Source of the DNA: DSYU01 sp964437595
GTDB taxonomy: Bacteria; Chloroflexota; Anaerolineae; Anaerolineales; Anaerolineaceae
Direction: 5' to 3'
DNA: 64,000 nt
Assembly: GCA_964437595.1 (NCBI GenBank)
Contig: CAYTHO010000020.1
Coordinates: forward strand, 1-64,000
Shown here in pieces: positions 45,693 to 53,526 of this stretch. Numbering within the stretch: position 1 is the first letter of the stretch; every line of letters begins with the position of its first letter. The notes under the pieces were generated by a model. That model had not been told where the DNA came from, searched no databases, and saw only the letters and a list, made by a program, of their open reading frames with translations. The position numbers and the translations under genes are program-made.

Positions 45693-46610
45693 TTGTTCGA
45701 AATCACCTTCCTGGGTACGTCTGCCTCAGCGCCATCCGTAAAGCGCGGTCTGTCAGCACAGCTCATCCAGCACGATGAATACCGCTTCCTGGTCGACTGC
45801 GGCGAGGGCACCCAGCGCCAGATTCTGCAAGCCGGGGTCGGCTTCAAACGCATGAGTCGCATCCTCATCACCCACGGCCACCTCGACCATATCCTCGGAC
45901 TGGCCGGTTTGCTCTCCACCTTTATGCGCTGGGAAGCCATCGAGGGCATGGAGATTTACGCCGGGCGCTCGGCGCTCGAGCGCATCCACGACCTGTTATA
46001 TGGCGTGGTCCTGCGCGGCGCTACCCCGCCCATGCCCATTCAGATGATTCCTCTCGATTCGGGAAAGTTTTTCGAAGGCAGCGATTTCACCATCAGCGCG
46101 TTCCCTGTGTTCCACCGCTCACCAGACAGTTTAGGCTTTCTGTTTGAAGAAAACGCCCGCCGCCCCTTCCTGCCGGAAAAGGCTGAAGCGCTGGTCATTC
46201 CCCCCGGCCCCTGGCGGCGCGACCTGGTGGGAGGCAAAGCTGTCACACTGCCGGATGGCCGCGTGATCGAGCCGGAAATGGTGCTGGGCGACCTGCGCCC
46301 TGGCACGCGCCTGTGCTACGTGGGCGACACCGGCAATATTGATACCCTGGTTGAACCCGCCACCGGCGCGGATACGCTGGTCATCGAAGCCACCTACCTG
46401 GAAGAAGAGCGCGACATGGCCCGCCAGTTCGCGCACCTCACCGCCCGCCAGGCCGCCGAGTTAGCCAAACGCGCCGGGGTTAAAAAGCTCATCCTCACCC
46501 ACATCTCGCGCCGCTACCGCGAAAAAGACGTGCTGGCCGAAGCCCAGGCCGTCTTCCCCGACACCTCCGTCGCCCGCGACTTCGACACCTACACCATTAA
46601 GCATGATTGA
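45693..46610 (+). CDS. rnz: Ribonuclease Z (tRNA 3' processing endonuclease)
   Basis: 305 residues from TTG 45693. AAGGA lies 7 nt upstream; the upstream frame overlaps DUF362 and is not used. It is a metallo-beta-lactamase-fold hydrolase with the signature FLGTSASAPSVKRG at the start, HGHLDH (61-66) and the exosite region typical of RNase Z. Later motifs are GDTGNIDTL and THISRRY. It cleaves tRNA precursors at the 3' end. The length fits the short bacterial form. The terminal HISRRY matches RNase Z rather than other MBL enzymes. Confidence 0.9.
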   Translation: MFEITFLGTSASAPSVKRGLSAQLIQHDEYRFLVDCGEGTQRQILQAGVGFKRMSRILITHGHLDHILGLAGLLSTFMRWEAIEGMEIYAGRSALERIHDLLYGVVLRGATPPMPIQMIPLDSGKFFEGSDFTISAFPVFHRSPDSLGFLFEENARRPFLPEKAEALVIPPGPWRRDLVGGKAVTLPDGRVIEPEMVLGDLRPGTRLCYVGDTGNIDTLVEPATGADTLVIEATYLEEERDMARQFAHLTARQAAELAKRAGVKKLILTHISRRYREKDVLAEAQAVFPDTSVARDFDTYTIKHD

Positions 46611-46619
46611 ATTCACGAT

Positions 46620-47159
46620 TTAATTTATAAAGCACTGCTCCAGGCGAGTGTCGATTTTTCCCATTAGATCATTAAAAATATCCAGCGTTATGCCGTCTTC
46701 CGTTATGGTCGCGGAGAAGAACATATAATAATCACCGCGCTGCCCAATCATCCGGCATTGATATTCTCCCTGGAACGCATTTCCACAGGTTACGTGTTCG
46801 TTGTAAAAAAAAGAACTGGATCGAGACAGCGCGGACGGGGTATCCCACATGCCGCCGTACTCAGCCGGCCCCGAAGCCATCTTTTTCTGCCTTGCAAATT
46901 CCTTTTCAACGGTATCACCGTCCGGATATTGACCGATTTCCTGATAAATCGCGCTGCCGTTAAGGCTCGCGTTGAACGCGGCAGACAGCTCAAGCACTTT
47001 GTCGACCGGGGAGTCGACGATGTGATAAACCGTTTTCGCGGGCAAATCCTTTTTTGCCAGCAGTATCGACTTCATGCTGCACGTCCGTCCGCTGTGTAGA
47101 TCGCCGCAAGAGGTCAACAGGCAAATTACAAGGAAACACACCCAGGTTATTTTTCGCAT
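46620..47159 (-). CDS. Hypothetical lipoprotein
   Basis: 179 residues. It has a signal peptide with lipobox VICLLTSC, so the mature N-terminus is Cys19. The body has four further cysteines and is soluble, with VEKEFARQKKMASGPAEYGG and ITEDGITLDIFNDLM. I do not recognise a domain. It lies 22 bp downstream of a two-helix membrane-protein gene on the same strand, and the two may form a surface pair. Confidence 0.75.
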   Translation of the reverse strand: MRKITWVCFLVICLLTSCGDLHSGRTCSMKSILLAKKDLPAKTVYHIVDSPVDKVLELSAAFNASLNGSAIYQEIGQYPDGDTVEKEFARQKKMASGPAEYGGMWDTPSALSRSSSFFYNEHVTCGNAFQGEYQCRMIGQRGDYYMFFSATITEDGITLDIFNDLMGKIDTRLEQCFIN

Positions 47160-47181
47160 TTTGGCCTCCCTGAGGTATCCA

Positions 47182-47757
47182 TCAGCGCTTCTTGCTCCTC
47201 CATCGCTTATTCACAAACAGATCGATGAAAACCCCCACCACCGTTCCAATCGTAAACAAAAATCCAGAGCAGAAATACCCCCACCATCGGTTATAGGCTG
47301 GGTTAATAAAATCAATGTCCTGATTCCAGATCGCCACCCGCCCATTACCCCGGATGATGACGCTGAAGACCTCATAATGCATATCGTGATCGTGGTACGT
47401 GACGAACGACTTCTTCGCACCCACAGGAACCCTGGGAAATTTTAAGCGGGGGATTAGCGCTTGCTGCTCCTGGTAAGGCTCCTCCTTCGGGATGCTGATC
47501 CAGCAGTTGCCGGGGACCAGGAACCGGCAGCGGTAATAATTACCCTGGTCGGTGACCACATCGATGGAGTCGCGGAATAAAACCTCGGTGAAATCTTGGC
47601 CTGCTTCTCCATTCGGAAGCGGGGGTAAGTTTCTCCACTGGGGTAACCAGATGTAGATGTACGCATTGATGATCAGATAGCTGACCACGAAAAGCAATCC
47701 GCCGCAGCCAAAAATCCAGAACAACCGCTTTTCTTTATATTGAGCGATAGTGTTCAT
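47182..47757 (-). CDS. Hypothetical membrane protein with two helices
   Basis: 191 residues. A helix near residues 15-35 (WIFGCGGLLFVVSYLIINAY) is followed by a ~110-residue extracytoplasmic beta-rich domain and a second helix near the end (YFCSGFLFTIGTVVGVFIDL). The tail is basic (NKRWRSKKR). This resembles the DUF3592-like layout, with an extracytoplasmic domain between two helices, but similarity is not certain. It is upstream of the lipoprotein gene. Confidence 0.7.
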   Translation of the reverse strand: MNTIAQYKEKRLFWIFGCGGLLFVVSYLIINAYIYIWLPQWRNLPPLPNGEAGQDFTEVLFRDSIDVVTDQGNYYRCRFLVPGNCWISIPKEEPYQEQQALIPRLKFPRVPVGAKKSFVTYHDHDMHYEVFSVIIRGNGRVAIWNQDIDFINPAYNRWWGYFCSGFLFTIGTVVGVFIDLFVNKRWRSKKR

Positions 47758-47855
47758 CGGCTACTCCGTTTTTGAGATGAAATGGAGCAATGCTCACGCA
47801 CTGGTATGATCGCGGATTTCCAGCAGGATGTTAACTCCACATGTCCGCTGCCCTC

Positions 47856-48746
47856 TTACCTGGCGACTCCGCGGGACCGCCGCGTAACCCATAACCCGCC
47901 CGCTAGTGCCAGCAGTATCACCACCCGCACCCAGATGGCCGGTTGGATAAACGTCAGCACGAACAGCGCCACCACCGCCGCCAGCCCCACTGCCAGCGGA
48001 AGCTGCCAGTCGTCCCGTTTCATAAACCGTACCGCCGCGATGATCCCCACCGCCAGGGTCGCCAGCCACAGGAGAATTTCCAGCGGCTGCACGAAGCCGG
48101 GTTCGCCGCCGCCCTCGGCGCGCAGCTTGATCCCGGTCATCATCTTGCGCTCCATAATAAAGCCGCCCAGGTTCATAAAAACTTTCAGCGCATCGCCGCC
48201 CCCGGTCATTTCAGGTGGTGGTTGGATGCGCATGTGGATGAGCAGCCGGGTCTGCTCCTCGCCTTCCGGGACAATCTTCCACAGCCAGGTCCAACCCAGC
48301 CCGCCCATCTTCTCGGTAGCCTCTGAGAGCAGGTAATCGTTGGCCTTAAACTCGCGAATTACCACCCAATCGCCGATAATGCCCTGCCGCGCGGGCGAGT
48401 TCTGCCACTCTGCGTGGATGCGGTCGGCGTTATGGTACAGGTCCGGGCCGCCGATGAGCTGTTCGACAAACATGTAGCTGTAGAACCCACCGCGCGTGTC
48501 GCCCATCTGAATGATCCACGGCCAGACTTCTTCCGGCCTGGTGTTGATGGTCATGGCGTGCTGCCAGTACATAATTGGCTCGGGCAGCAGTTCATCGCCG
48601 GGCAGAGTCAGACCTAGCTCATCCGGTTGAGCACCAAAGTTCGGAATCAGCGCGTTGGCAATGGCAAATCCGGGCAAAACGATGAGCAGCACCAGGGCTA
48701 AGCCAATCGTAAAGCGAAGCCAGCGGGAATGAGGCATACGATACAT
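47856..48746 (-). CDS. Membrane-anchored SRPBCC (START-like) protein
   Basis: 296 residues. One N-terminal helix is followed by an SRPBCC-like domain (~45-200: MTINTRPEEVWPWIIQMGD, WTWLWKIVPEGEEQTRLLIH). Two or three C-terminal helices complete it (LLWLATLAVGIIAAVRF, ALFVLTFIQPAIWVRVVI). SRPBCC domains form hydrophobic ligand cavities, often for lipids. It is a lone gene, minus strand, with a ~100-bp gap from the next one. The ligand is unknown. Confidence 0.8.
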   Translation of the reverse strand: MYRMPHSRWLRFTIGLALVLLIVLPGFAIANALIPNFGAQPDELGLTLPGDELLPEPIMYWQHAMTINTRPEEVWPWIIQMGDTRGGFYSYMFVEQLIGGPDLYHNADRIHAEWQNSPARQGIIGDWVVIREFKANDYLLSEATEKMGGLGWTWLWKIVPEGEEQTRLLIHMRIQPPPEMTGGGDALKVFMNLGGFIMERKMMTGIKLRAEGGGEPGFVQPLEILLWLATLAVGIIAAVRFMKRDDWQLPLAVGLAAVVALFVLTFIQPAIWVRVVILLALAGGLWVTRRSRGVAR

Positions 48747-48925
48747 ACTCCAAGGGTAAAATAAAAAAAATCGTGTTGAAATACTGTTACTCGCCAGTCT
48801 AAAGCTTCAGAGCGTTCAAGCATCAAAACAATTCTCGATTGAGCCTACTTAAAAGGGTGCGAATGAGAGTATTGTGATACAACTCATTTTCCCATTTTTC
48901 CTATTTCTCGTGCAAACGAAAAGCC

Positions 48926-49591
48926 CTACAACTCGCTCTCTTTCGTCAATTCAAGGATGACGCCGCGCTCGCGCATGCGCACCCGCACCAGGCAGCCGGT
49001 GGACGTAGGAATGAAAATGAAATCGTACGCGCTCAGCGAGCGCCCATACCAGCCCCACTGTGTGAGCATGCTGTACAGCGGAGCGGTGATATGAAAGAGC
49101 TTCTGGTTATCCTTGGGGCAGTCTACAATCACCGCGGGGCTGATCAATGGCCGGGTGTGCCCATTGGACACGCGTAAAATCGAAGGAGGTTCGGGGAAAA
49201 ACAGGCGCAGGGCGTCTATGCGCTGCGGGTAATAAAAAGCAAAGCCGCCCATCTGGTTATAGACTTCCAGTTCGCAGCCGATCGGCAGCGGACCGGTGAG
49301 CGGCATCGTTTGTTCCGCCGAAAGCGGCCCAGTCTTTGGCCCGGAGAGCGCATGGAAGGTGTATCGATACGCTCCGCCGTATGCGCCGTAATATGGCTCA
49401 GCTTCACCGGGAGCGGGTAGCCGGGAGATTTTTTGCACGCCCATTTTATTTCCGAGGTGAGTCACCAGGGCCTGGCCGCGGTTCTCAATTTGATAGCGTA
49501 GAATATCAAGATCGATCTGCTGCTGCCAGCGTTTCACCTGGCGATATGCATCGCCCTGTAAGATAAAGAGCAGGCTGGTTTGTATACTCAT
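48926..49591 (-). CDS. Hypothetical cytosolic protein
   Basis: 221 residues with no signal peptide or membrane helix. The N-terminus is helical (LQGDAYRQVKRWQQQIDLD), and the rest is beta-rich with aromatic Tyr/Gly segments (EAEPYYGAYGGAYRYTFHAL). The end, RVRMRERGVILELTKESEL, is charged. I do not recognise a family. The preceding 180 bp (48747-48925) shows nothing obvious. It is divergent from the metallo-beta-lactamase gene. Confidence 0.65.
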   Translation of the reverse strand: MSIQTSLLFILQGDAYRQVKRWQQQIDLDILRYQIENRGQALVTHLGNKMGVQKISRLPAPGEAEPYYGAYGGAYRYTFHALSGPKTGPLSAEQTMPLTGPLPIGCELEVYNQMGGFAFYYPQRIDALRLFFPEPPSILRVSNGHTRPLISPAVIVDCPKDNQKLFHITAPLYSMLTQWGWYGRSLSAYDFIFIPTSTGCLVRVRMRERGVILELTKESEL

Positions 49592-49699
49592 TTGACCCCC
49601 CGAAGAATTCCCCGGAACACTTTTATTTTACGCTAAAACCGTGTAAATGGAAGCGCTTTTACCATTGCTTTGTTGCCTGACTAATCCTTTCTGCTCTGC

Positions 49700-49728
49700 T
49701 TGTCTCTATATATAGTTAGTGCTATATT
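49700..49728 (+). promoter_or_regulatory. Promoter of the ComEC-like MBL gene
   Basis: TTGTCT (49700-49705) and TATATT (49723-49728) are 17 bp apart and end 20 bp before the ATG at 49749. GGAGG (49740-49744) is the ribosome-binding site. It is a good sigma-70-type pair. Confidence 0.6.
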
Positions 49729-49748
49729 GGATACCATACGGAGGCAGC

Positions 49749-50894
49749 ATGCTCAAACTACGGGTTGTTCAAGCACGCTATGGTGACTGTATGATCCTGG
49801 AAAGCGGTTATGGCAGGCGCCGCAAGCATGTACTGGTAGATGGCGGGCCGGGAAAAGTATATGGTCCTCACCTGCGCGGCGAATTAAAACGCATTACCGC
49901 TTCTGGCGGCAAGCTCGACCTGGTGGTTCTCTCCCATGTGGACGGCGATCACATCCTTGGGCTGCTGGAAATGATGGAGGACTTGAAAAAATCCGGCGCC
50001 AGCCCGGTGGTACAGGTAAGTGGCATGTACCACAATGGTTTCAGCAAAATTTTTCCCGAATCCGCGCGAGCTGCCGGTGAAGTGGAACGGGAGATCCTGG
50101 TTACGCCGCCGTCGTTTGAAATCGAAGAGGCTGTGGGCGCCGCTGGGGCAGCCCAGGATCCCGTCGTCCCGGGCGTAGAAGCCGGTCTTTGGGATCTGCC
50201 GGCTGTTTATGGAATAAAAGAAGGCCACCAGCTCCAGGTGATAGACGCTGAGTTGGGTATCCCGCGCAACCCTGCCCTGCCTGACCGTCTGCTCACCCTG
50301 GAAACGGCTCCCCGTCCGCTGCGCACCGCGGGGATGCGCCTGTGGATTTTAGGTCCCAAGCAGTCCAACCTCGACCGGCTGCGCGCATTATGGATAGACT
50401 GGCTCGAGGAGAAGGGTCTCTCTTTTGATACCGCAGAAAAATTGATCAAGCCCGATGACAGCGAAGCTAACCTCAGTTCCATTATGTTCATGGCTGAGAG
50501 CGGCAGGCGCCGCATCCTGATGACGGGTGATGGGTTGGGCGACGATGTGGTTGAGGGGCTGGAGCGCTCCGGCCTGTTGATGCCTGGAGGCGTCATCCAC
50601 GTTGATATCCTCAAACTGCCCCACCATGGCTCGGCGCGCAACCTGGTCGGCTCGCTGCTCGATCGGGTGCTGGCCGATACCTACGTGATCTCCGCCGATG
50701 GCCGCCACGGCAACCCCGATTGGCAGTCGATGGAGTGGTTAGTGGATGCTGCATGCCGCCAGAACCGCGACATACACATCTTCGCTACGAACAACACCCC
50801 CGTGCTGGAACGGTTGATCAAAGAACGCCCGCCCGAGAGCAACCACTATATCCTCACCGTGATGCCCAAGGGCATCTCCTCGGTGGTTTTATAA
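49749..50894 (+). CDS. Stand-alone ComEC/Rec2-like metallo-beta-lactamase
   Basis: 381 residues. The metal site is SHVDGDH (62-68), the SHxDxDH variant used by ComEC-type MBL domains instead of HxHxDH. LKLPHHGSARN and NTPVLERLIKE appear later, and LPHHGS is also typical of this group. There is no signal peptide or membrane helix. ComEC is a DNA-uptake nuclease/channel; this soluble form could act on nucleic acid, but its substrate is unknown. Start ATG 49749 has GGAGG upstream. It ends in a long bidirectional hairpin. Confidence 0.85.
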   Translation: MLKLRVVQARYGDCMILESGYGRRRKHVLVDGGPGKVYGPHLRGELKRITASGGKLDLVVLSHVDGDHILGLLEMMEDLKKSGASPVVQVSGMYHNGFSKIFPESARAAGEVEREILVTPPSFEIEEAVGAAGAAQDPVVPGVEAGLWDLPAVYGIKEGHQLQVIDAELGIPRNPALPDRLLTLETAPRPLRTAGMRLWILGPKQSNLDRLRALWIDWLEEKGLSFDTAEKLIKPDDSEANLSSIMFMAESGRRRILMTGDGLGDDVVEGLERSGLLMPGGVIHVDILKLPHHGSARNLVGSLLDRVLADTYVISADGRHGNPDWQSMEWLVDAACRQNRDIHIFATNNTPVLERLIKERPPESNHYILTVMPKGISSVVL

Positions 50895-50904
50895 ACATCA
50901 TAAA

Positions 50905-50943
50905 ACGAACGATGGCAGCGCGCTTTGCGCCGCCATCGTTCGT
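50905..50943. terminator. Hairpin between convergent MBL and NBR1-Ig genes
   Basis: ACGAACGATGGC (50905-50916) and its exact complement (50932-50943) flank an inner GCGC stem. On the plus strand the hairpin is followed by TGTTTAAATTTG. It sits between stops at 50894 and 51029. Confidence 0.75.
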
Positions 50944-51028
50944 TGTTTAAATTTGTCATAAACTAATCGCATGATGAAACCCACATGCCTACCAGGCGGC
51001 AATGAAATAGATTTCACCCTGCGATTTA

Positions 51029-51703
51029 TTAGGGCACGCTGATCGTTACATAGAACTTGCAGTAAGCCTTATCGCCCGACGAGAACTGCCAGTTCGAAAC
51101 GTACGAGCCGCCCGCGCTGGGGGCCGTCATCGGAATCACCAAGTCGAGCAATCCACCTGGGGCCACATCATACGGGAAGTCGCGCAGGTCATTGCCAGAG
51201 TGCATCCGCTCACCGCTCACGAACCGGATATCCACACTGTCGGCGCGCCAGGGGTCGGTGCTGGTATTCTTAATCGACCAGTGCATGTCGAATGTCTGAC
51301 CGGCTTTCATCTTGGTATTGTCTTTGGGTTCCTGCAGTACTACTGAGCAGGTGCCCCCGCCGATGCCGGTGCGCGGCGTCCGCGATGGGGTGAAGGTGGG
51401 CAGCACCAACACGGTGTTGGTTGGGATAGGTGTGGAGGATGGGCGCAGCCCGCTTGGGCCAACCACGGCTTTTGTCGGCTCTGGGGTAGGGGGTTCGGGC
51501 GTCCAGGTTGGTGGCAGCCCAGGTTGGGTATTGGTCGGCGAAGGGAGTACGATGCGCGTCGCCACAGCCGGTTGAGCGCCGCCCGGCGGGAATAAATTCA
51601 ATCCTGAATTTGGATTGACGGCGATGAGGACAAAATAACCAACCATGCACAGAATGCCCAGCATGACTACACCGGTGAGAATATCCCAGACAGAAGTTTT
51701 CAT
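51029..51703 (-). CDS. Membrane-anchored NBR1-Ig-like domain surface protein
   Basis: 224 residues. A single N-terminal helix (MLGILCMVGYFVLIAV) anchors a Thr/Pro-rich linker of TPEPPTPEPTK type (~45-110). The C-terminal NBR1-like Ig domain contains FDMHWSIKNTSTDPW, FPYDVAPGGLLDLVIPMTAP and YVSNWQFSSGD. NBR1-Ig domains bind proteins or glycans on bacterial surfaces and are abundant in Chloroflexota. It has a consensus promoter and a one-gene transcript. Confidence 0.85.
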   Translation of the reverse strand: MKTSVWDILTGVVMLGILCMVGYFVLIAVNPNSGLNLFPPGGAQPAVATRIVLPSPTNTQPGLPPTWTPEPPTPEPTKAVVGPSGLRPSSTPIPTNTVLVLPTFTPSRTPRTGIGGGTCSVVLQEPKDNTKMKAGQTFDMHWSIKNTSTDPWRADSVDIRFVSGERMHSGNDLRDFPYDVAPGGLLDLVIPMTAPSAGGSYVSNWQFSSGDKAYCKFYVTISVP

Positions 51704-51734
51704 ATTTAGGTTCCCTGGATAAGTTCGTATTGTC

Positions 51735-51762
51735 AGTATAACTTGCTCTGAATAACTGTCAA
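51735..51762 (-). promoter_or_regulatory. Consensus promoter of the NBR1-Ig gene
   Basis: On the minus strand TTGACA (51762-51757) and TATACT (51740-51735) are 16 bp apart, about 30 bp before the ATG at 51703. The remaining gap up to 51984 shows no gene. Confidence 0.75.
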
Positions 51763-51984
51763 CCCTAATTATAGTAAAAAATACTTAAAATGGGAAATCT
51801 ACCAGCCTCAAACAATCGTACGAAATAGTTTTTATTTACAGGCCGGGTTAACGAATCCGCGCCACCTGAGCCAATTCAAGACAGCAGATGGCGCGGTGCA
51901 CCGTTGTCAGACAAAATGTGGCGATTGGCTGATGCTTTCCCCGAAATATGTTTCGTCCGCTAACAGATCATCCGCACTGGAGGA

Positions 51985-52242
51985 TCACCTGCTGGATGCA
52001 GACCGCCTCGCCATGAAAAGCACGCTGATCCATAAAACAACCGCCCCCACCAGGCTGGCCACTAGCCCGTACCAGATGGCTGGCTGCTCAGGCTGAACTG
52101 ATTGTTTTTCCTGTGGAGCCGTCACCGGAATCTCCACGGGGGTATCGCCTGTTTTTGAGGGCGCCGCTAGTTGGTATGCGGAAAACGCCAGAATGCCTAT
52201 GAAAACAACCACGAATAGAACCCTTAACCCCCAACGCGACAT
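51985..52242 (-). CDS. Small two-helix membrane protein linked to a degenerate receiver
   Basis: 85 residues. It has a membrane helix near the N-terminus (VLFVVVFIGILAFSAYQL), a short extracytoplasmic loop rich in Pro/Thr/Gln (TPVEIPVTAPQEKQS), a second helix (YGLVASLVGAVVLWISVLFM) and a basic end (ARRSASSR). GGGAGAGGTGAAG provides the ribosome-binding site before ATG 52242. The frame stays open upstream to 52362 but overlaps the previous gene. It lies 31 bp after the stand-alone receiver gene and is likely co-transcribed with it. Confidence 0.7.
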   Translation of the reverse strand: MSRWGLRVLFVVVFIGILAFSAYQLAAPSKTGDTPVEIPVTAPQEKQSVQPEQPAIWYGLVASLVGAVVLWISVLFMARRSASSR

Positions 52243-52273
52243 ATCTTCACCTCTCCCTTTTGTGAATTTAGTG

Positions 52274-52606
52274 TCACAAGATTGCAAAAAAATCTGCCGT
52301 CTGCCGAACATGGATCTGCTGTTTCTGGTACAGTTGAATCTGGTTGCTGTTGGTTTGAACAACCACTACGCGGATGTTATCTTTGTTCTGCATATACCGC
52401 AGCAAGATGGGCAGGTACGATACACAAACAGTGTCATCCAGGACGACGATTTCCGGGTTATGCTTTTGAACTGCCTGGAGCAGCTCCCGGCTGTTCTCAG
52501 GCGAAGCCTCGAACACGCGCAGGTGCTCCTGGTGGGCAAACAGGCTGTGGATCACCCCACCAATAAAATGCCCCGATTCGATTAGCAAAATTCGTTTCTC
52601 AGGCAT
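52274..52606 (-). CDS. Stand-alone receiver-like protein (degenerate)
   Basis: 110 residues. It looks like a CheY-type receiver: an N-terminal ILLIESG replaces the usual acidic pair, the possible phosphoacceptor Asp lies in IVVLDDTV, and a T follows in VVVVQT. The Asp-pair that binds Mg is missing (Glu-Ser instead), so phosphorylation is doubtful. There is no output domain. It sits 254 bp downstream of a NarL-type regulator gene with its own promoter and direct repeats. AAGGTG precedes ATG 52606, which I prefer to the start at 52675. Confidence 0.7.
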   Translation of the reverse strand: MPEKRILLIESGHFIGGVIHSLFAHQEHLRVFEASPENSRELLQAVQKHNPEIVVLDDTVCVSYLPILLRYMQNKDNIRVVVVQTNSNQIQLYQKQQIHVRQTADFFAIL

Positions 52607-52634
52607 GGAGAACACCTTTTCGAAAATCAGTCTG

Positions 52635-52750
52635 TATATAGAATAGCCGTCTCCATGCGTTAAGTCCATAAACAACGTCCCCCGCCAGGGACTAATTGTG
52701 GACTATTATTTTTCGTCCATCAAATCACCCGCCAGGGGCTAAATGTAGTC
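52635..52750 (-). promoter_or_regulatory. Promoter with two upstream direct repeats (activator-site candidate)
   Basis: On the minus strand TTAACG (52663-52658) and TATATA (52640-52635) are 17 bp apart. Two similar 23-bp sequences sharing CCCGCCAGGG-x-CTAA (19 of 23 identical) lie at 52681-52703 and 52728-52750 (plus-strand reading). They are 47 bp apart, centred near -64 and -111. This fits binding sites for an activator, most simply the neighbouring NarL-type regulator. Confidence 0.6.
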
Positions 52751-52860
52751 CTGTTATAGTACATTTTTAGGTGGTTTTTACGCGCCGGTAGGAGACCCGC
52801 CTACCGGCCCGCGTTAGATTGCTTTTGCCTAAAAGCCTGTATGCCTGGGGAAGGTTAAGA

Positions 52861-53514
52861 TCACCGTTGCCGAACCGAAAGGCCGTTCTTCCGCGCAAAT
52901 TCGATGGCTTCACGGCGGTTGTGCAGGTTGAGCTTTTCCAGGATGTTGTGGATGTGGTTCTTCACTGTGTTTTCGGAGATAAACAGTCGGGTGGCGATTT
53001 CCTGATTGGTAATGGCATCAGCCAACTCTTGCAGCACTTCGATTTCGCGGGAAGTCAAGCCTACCAGCGGGCTGGGAGCGCTAGCAGAGGCCGGGCGCGA
53101 CTGGGCAAATTCTTCGAGGATGCGGGCCATCATCGTGCGCGATATCGCCGCCTCTCCGCGTTCAAGCGCGCGCAGCGACGCCAGCAGCTTATTGACCGAC
53201 AGGTTCTTGAGGAGATAGCCCTTGGCCCCGGCCCGCATGGCGGCAATCAGCCGCTCATCATTGTCGTGGACGGTCAGAAAGATGATCTCCGTCAAGGGTA
53301 GCTCCGCCAGGATGGCCCGGGTGGCTTCCAGTCCAGTCCCATCAGGCAGAGAAAAATCCATGAGTACTACATCTGGCTTTAGCAGTAGCGCCTGGCTAAT
53401 AGCCTCGTTCATCGTCCCGCACTCGCCGATGACTTCCATATCTGGCTGTGCACGGAGCAGCCCGGTCAGTCCCTCGCGAAAAAGAATATGGTCATCGACG
53501 ATCAGGATGCGCAT
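52861..53514 (-). CDS. NarL/LuxR-type response regulator
   Basis: 217 residues. The receiver has acidic pair Asp7-Asp8, phosphoacceptor Asp53 (VLMDFSLPDG), Thr in FLTVHD and Lys in AGAKGYLLK, so it is functional. The C-terminal LuxR helix-turn-helix is LTSREIEVLQELADA to ISENTVKNHIHNILEKLNLH. It is phosphorylated by the kinase encoded 12 bp upstream. A likely target is the pseudo-receiver promoter with its direct repeats. Confidence 0.95.
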   Translation of the reverse strand: MRILIVDDHILFREGLTGLLRAQPDMEVIGECGTMNEAISQALLLKPDVVLMDFSLPDGTGLEATRAILAELPLTEIIFLTVHDNDERLIAAMRAGAKGYLLKNLSVNKLLASLRALERGEAAISRTMMARILEEFAQSRPASASAPSPLVGLTSREIEVLQELADAITNQEIATRLFISENTVKNHIHNILEKLNLHNRREAIEFARKNGLSVRQR

Positions 53515-53526
53515 ATGACTACCTTA

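Noticed and set aside
44357..45949. A 530-codon minus-strand frame over the DUF362 gene
   Set aside because: It is a shadow of a gene with clear family motifs and ribosome-binding site on the plus strand.
52274..52606. A full response regulator
   Set aside because: There is no DNA-binding output domain, and the Mg-binding acidic pair is missing.
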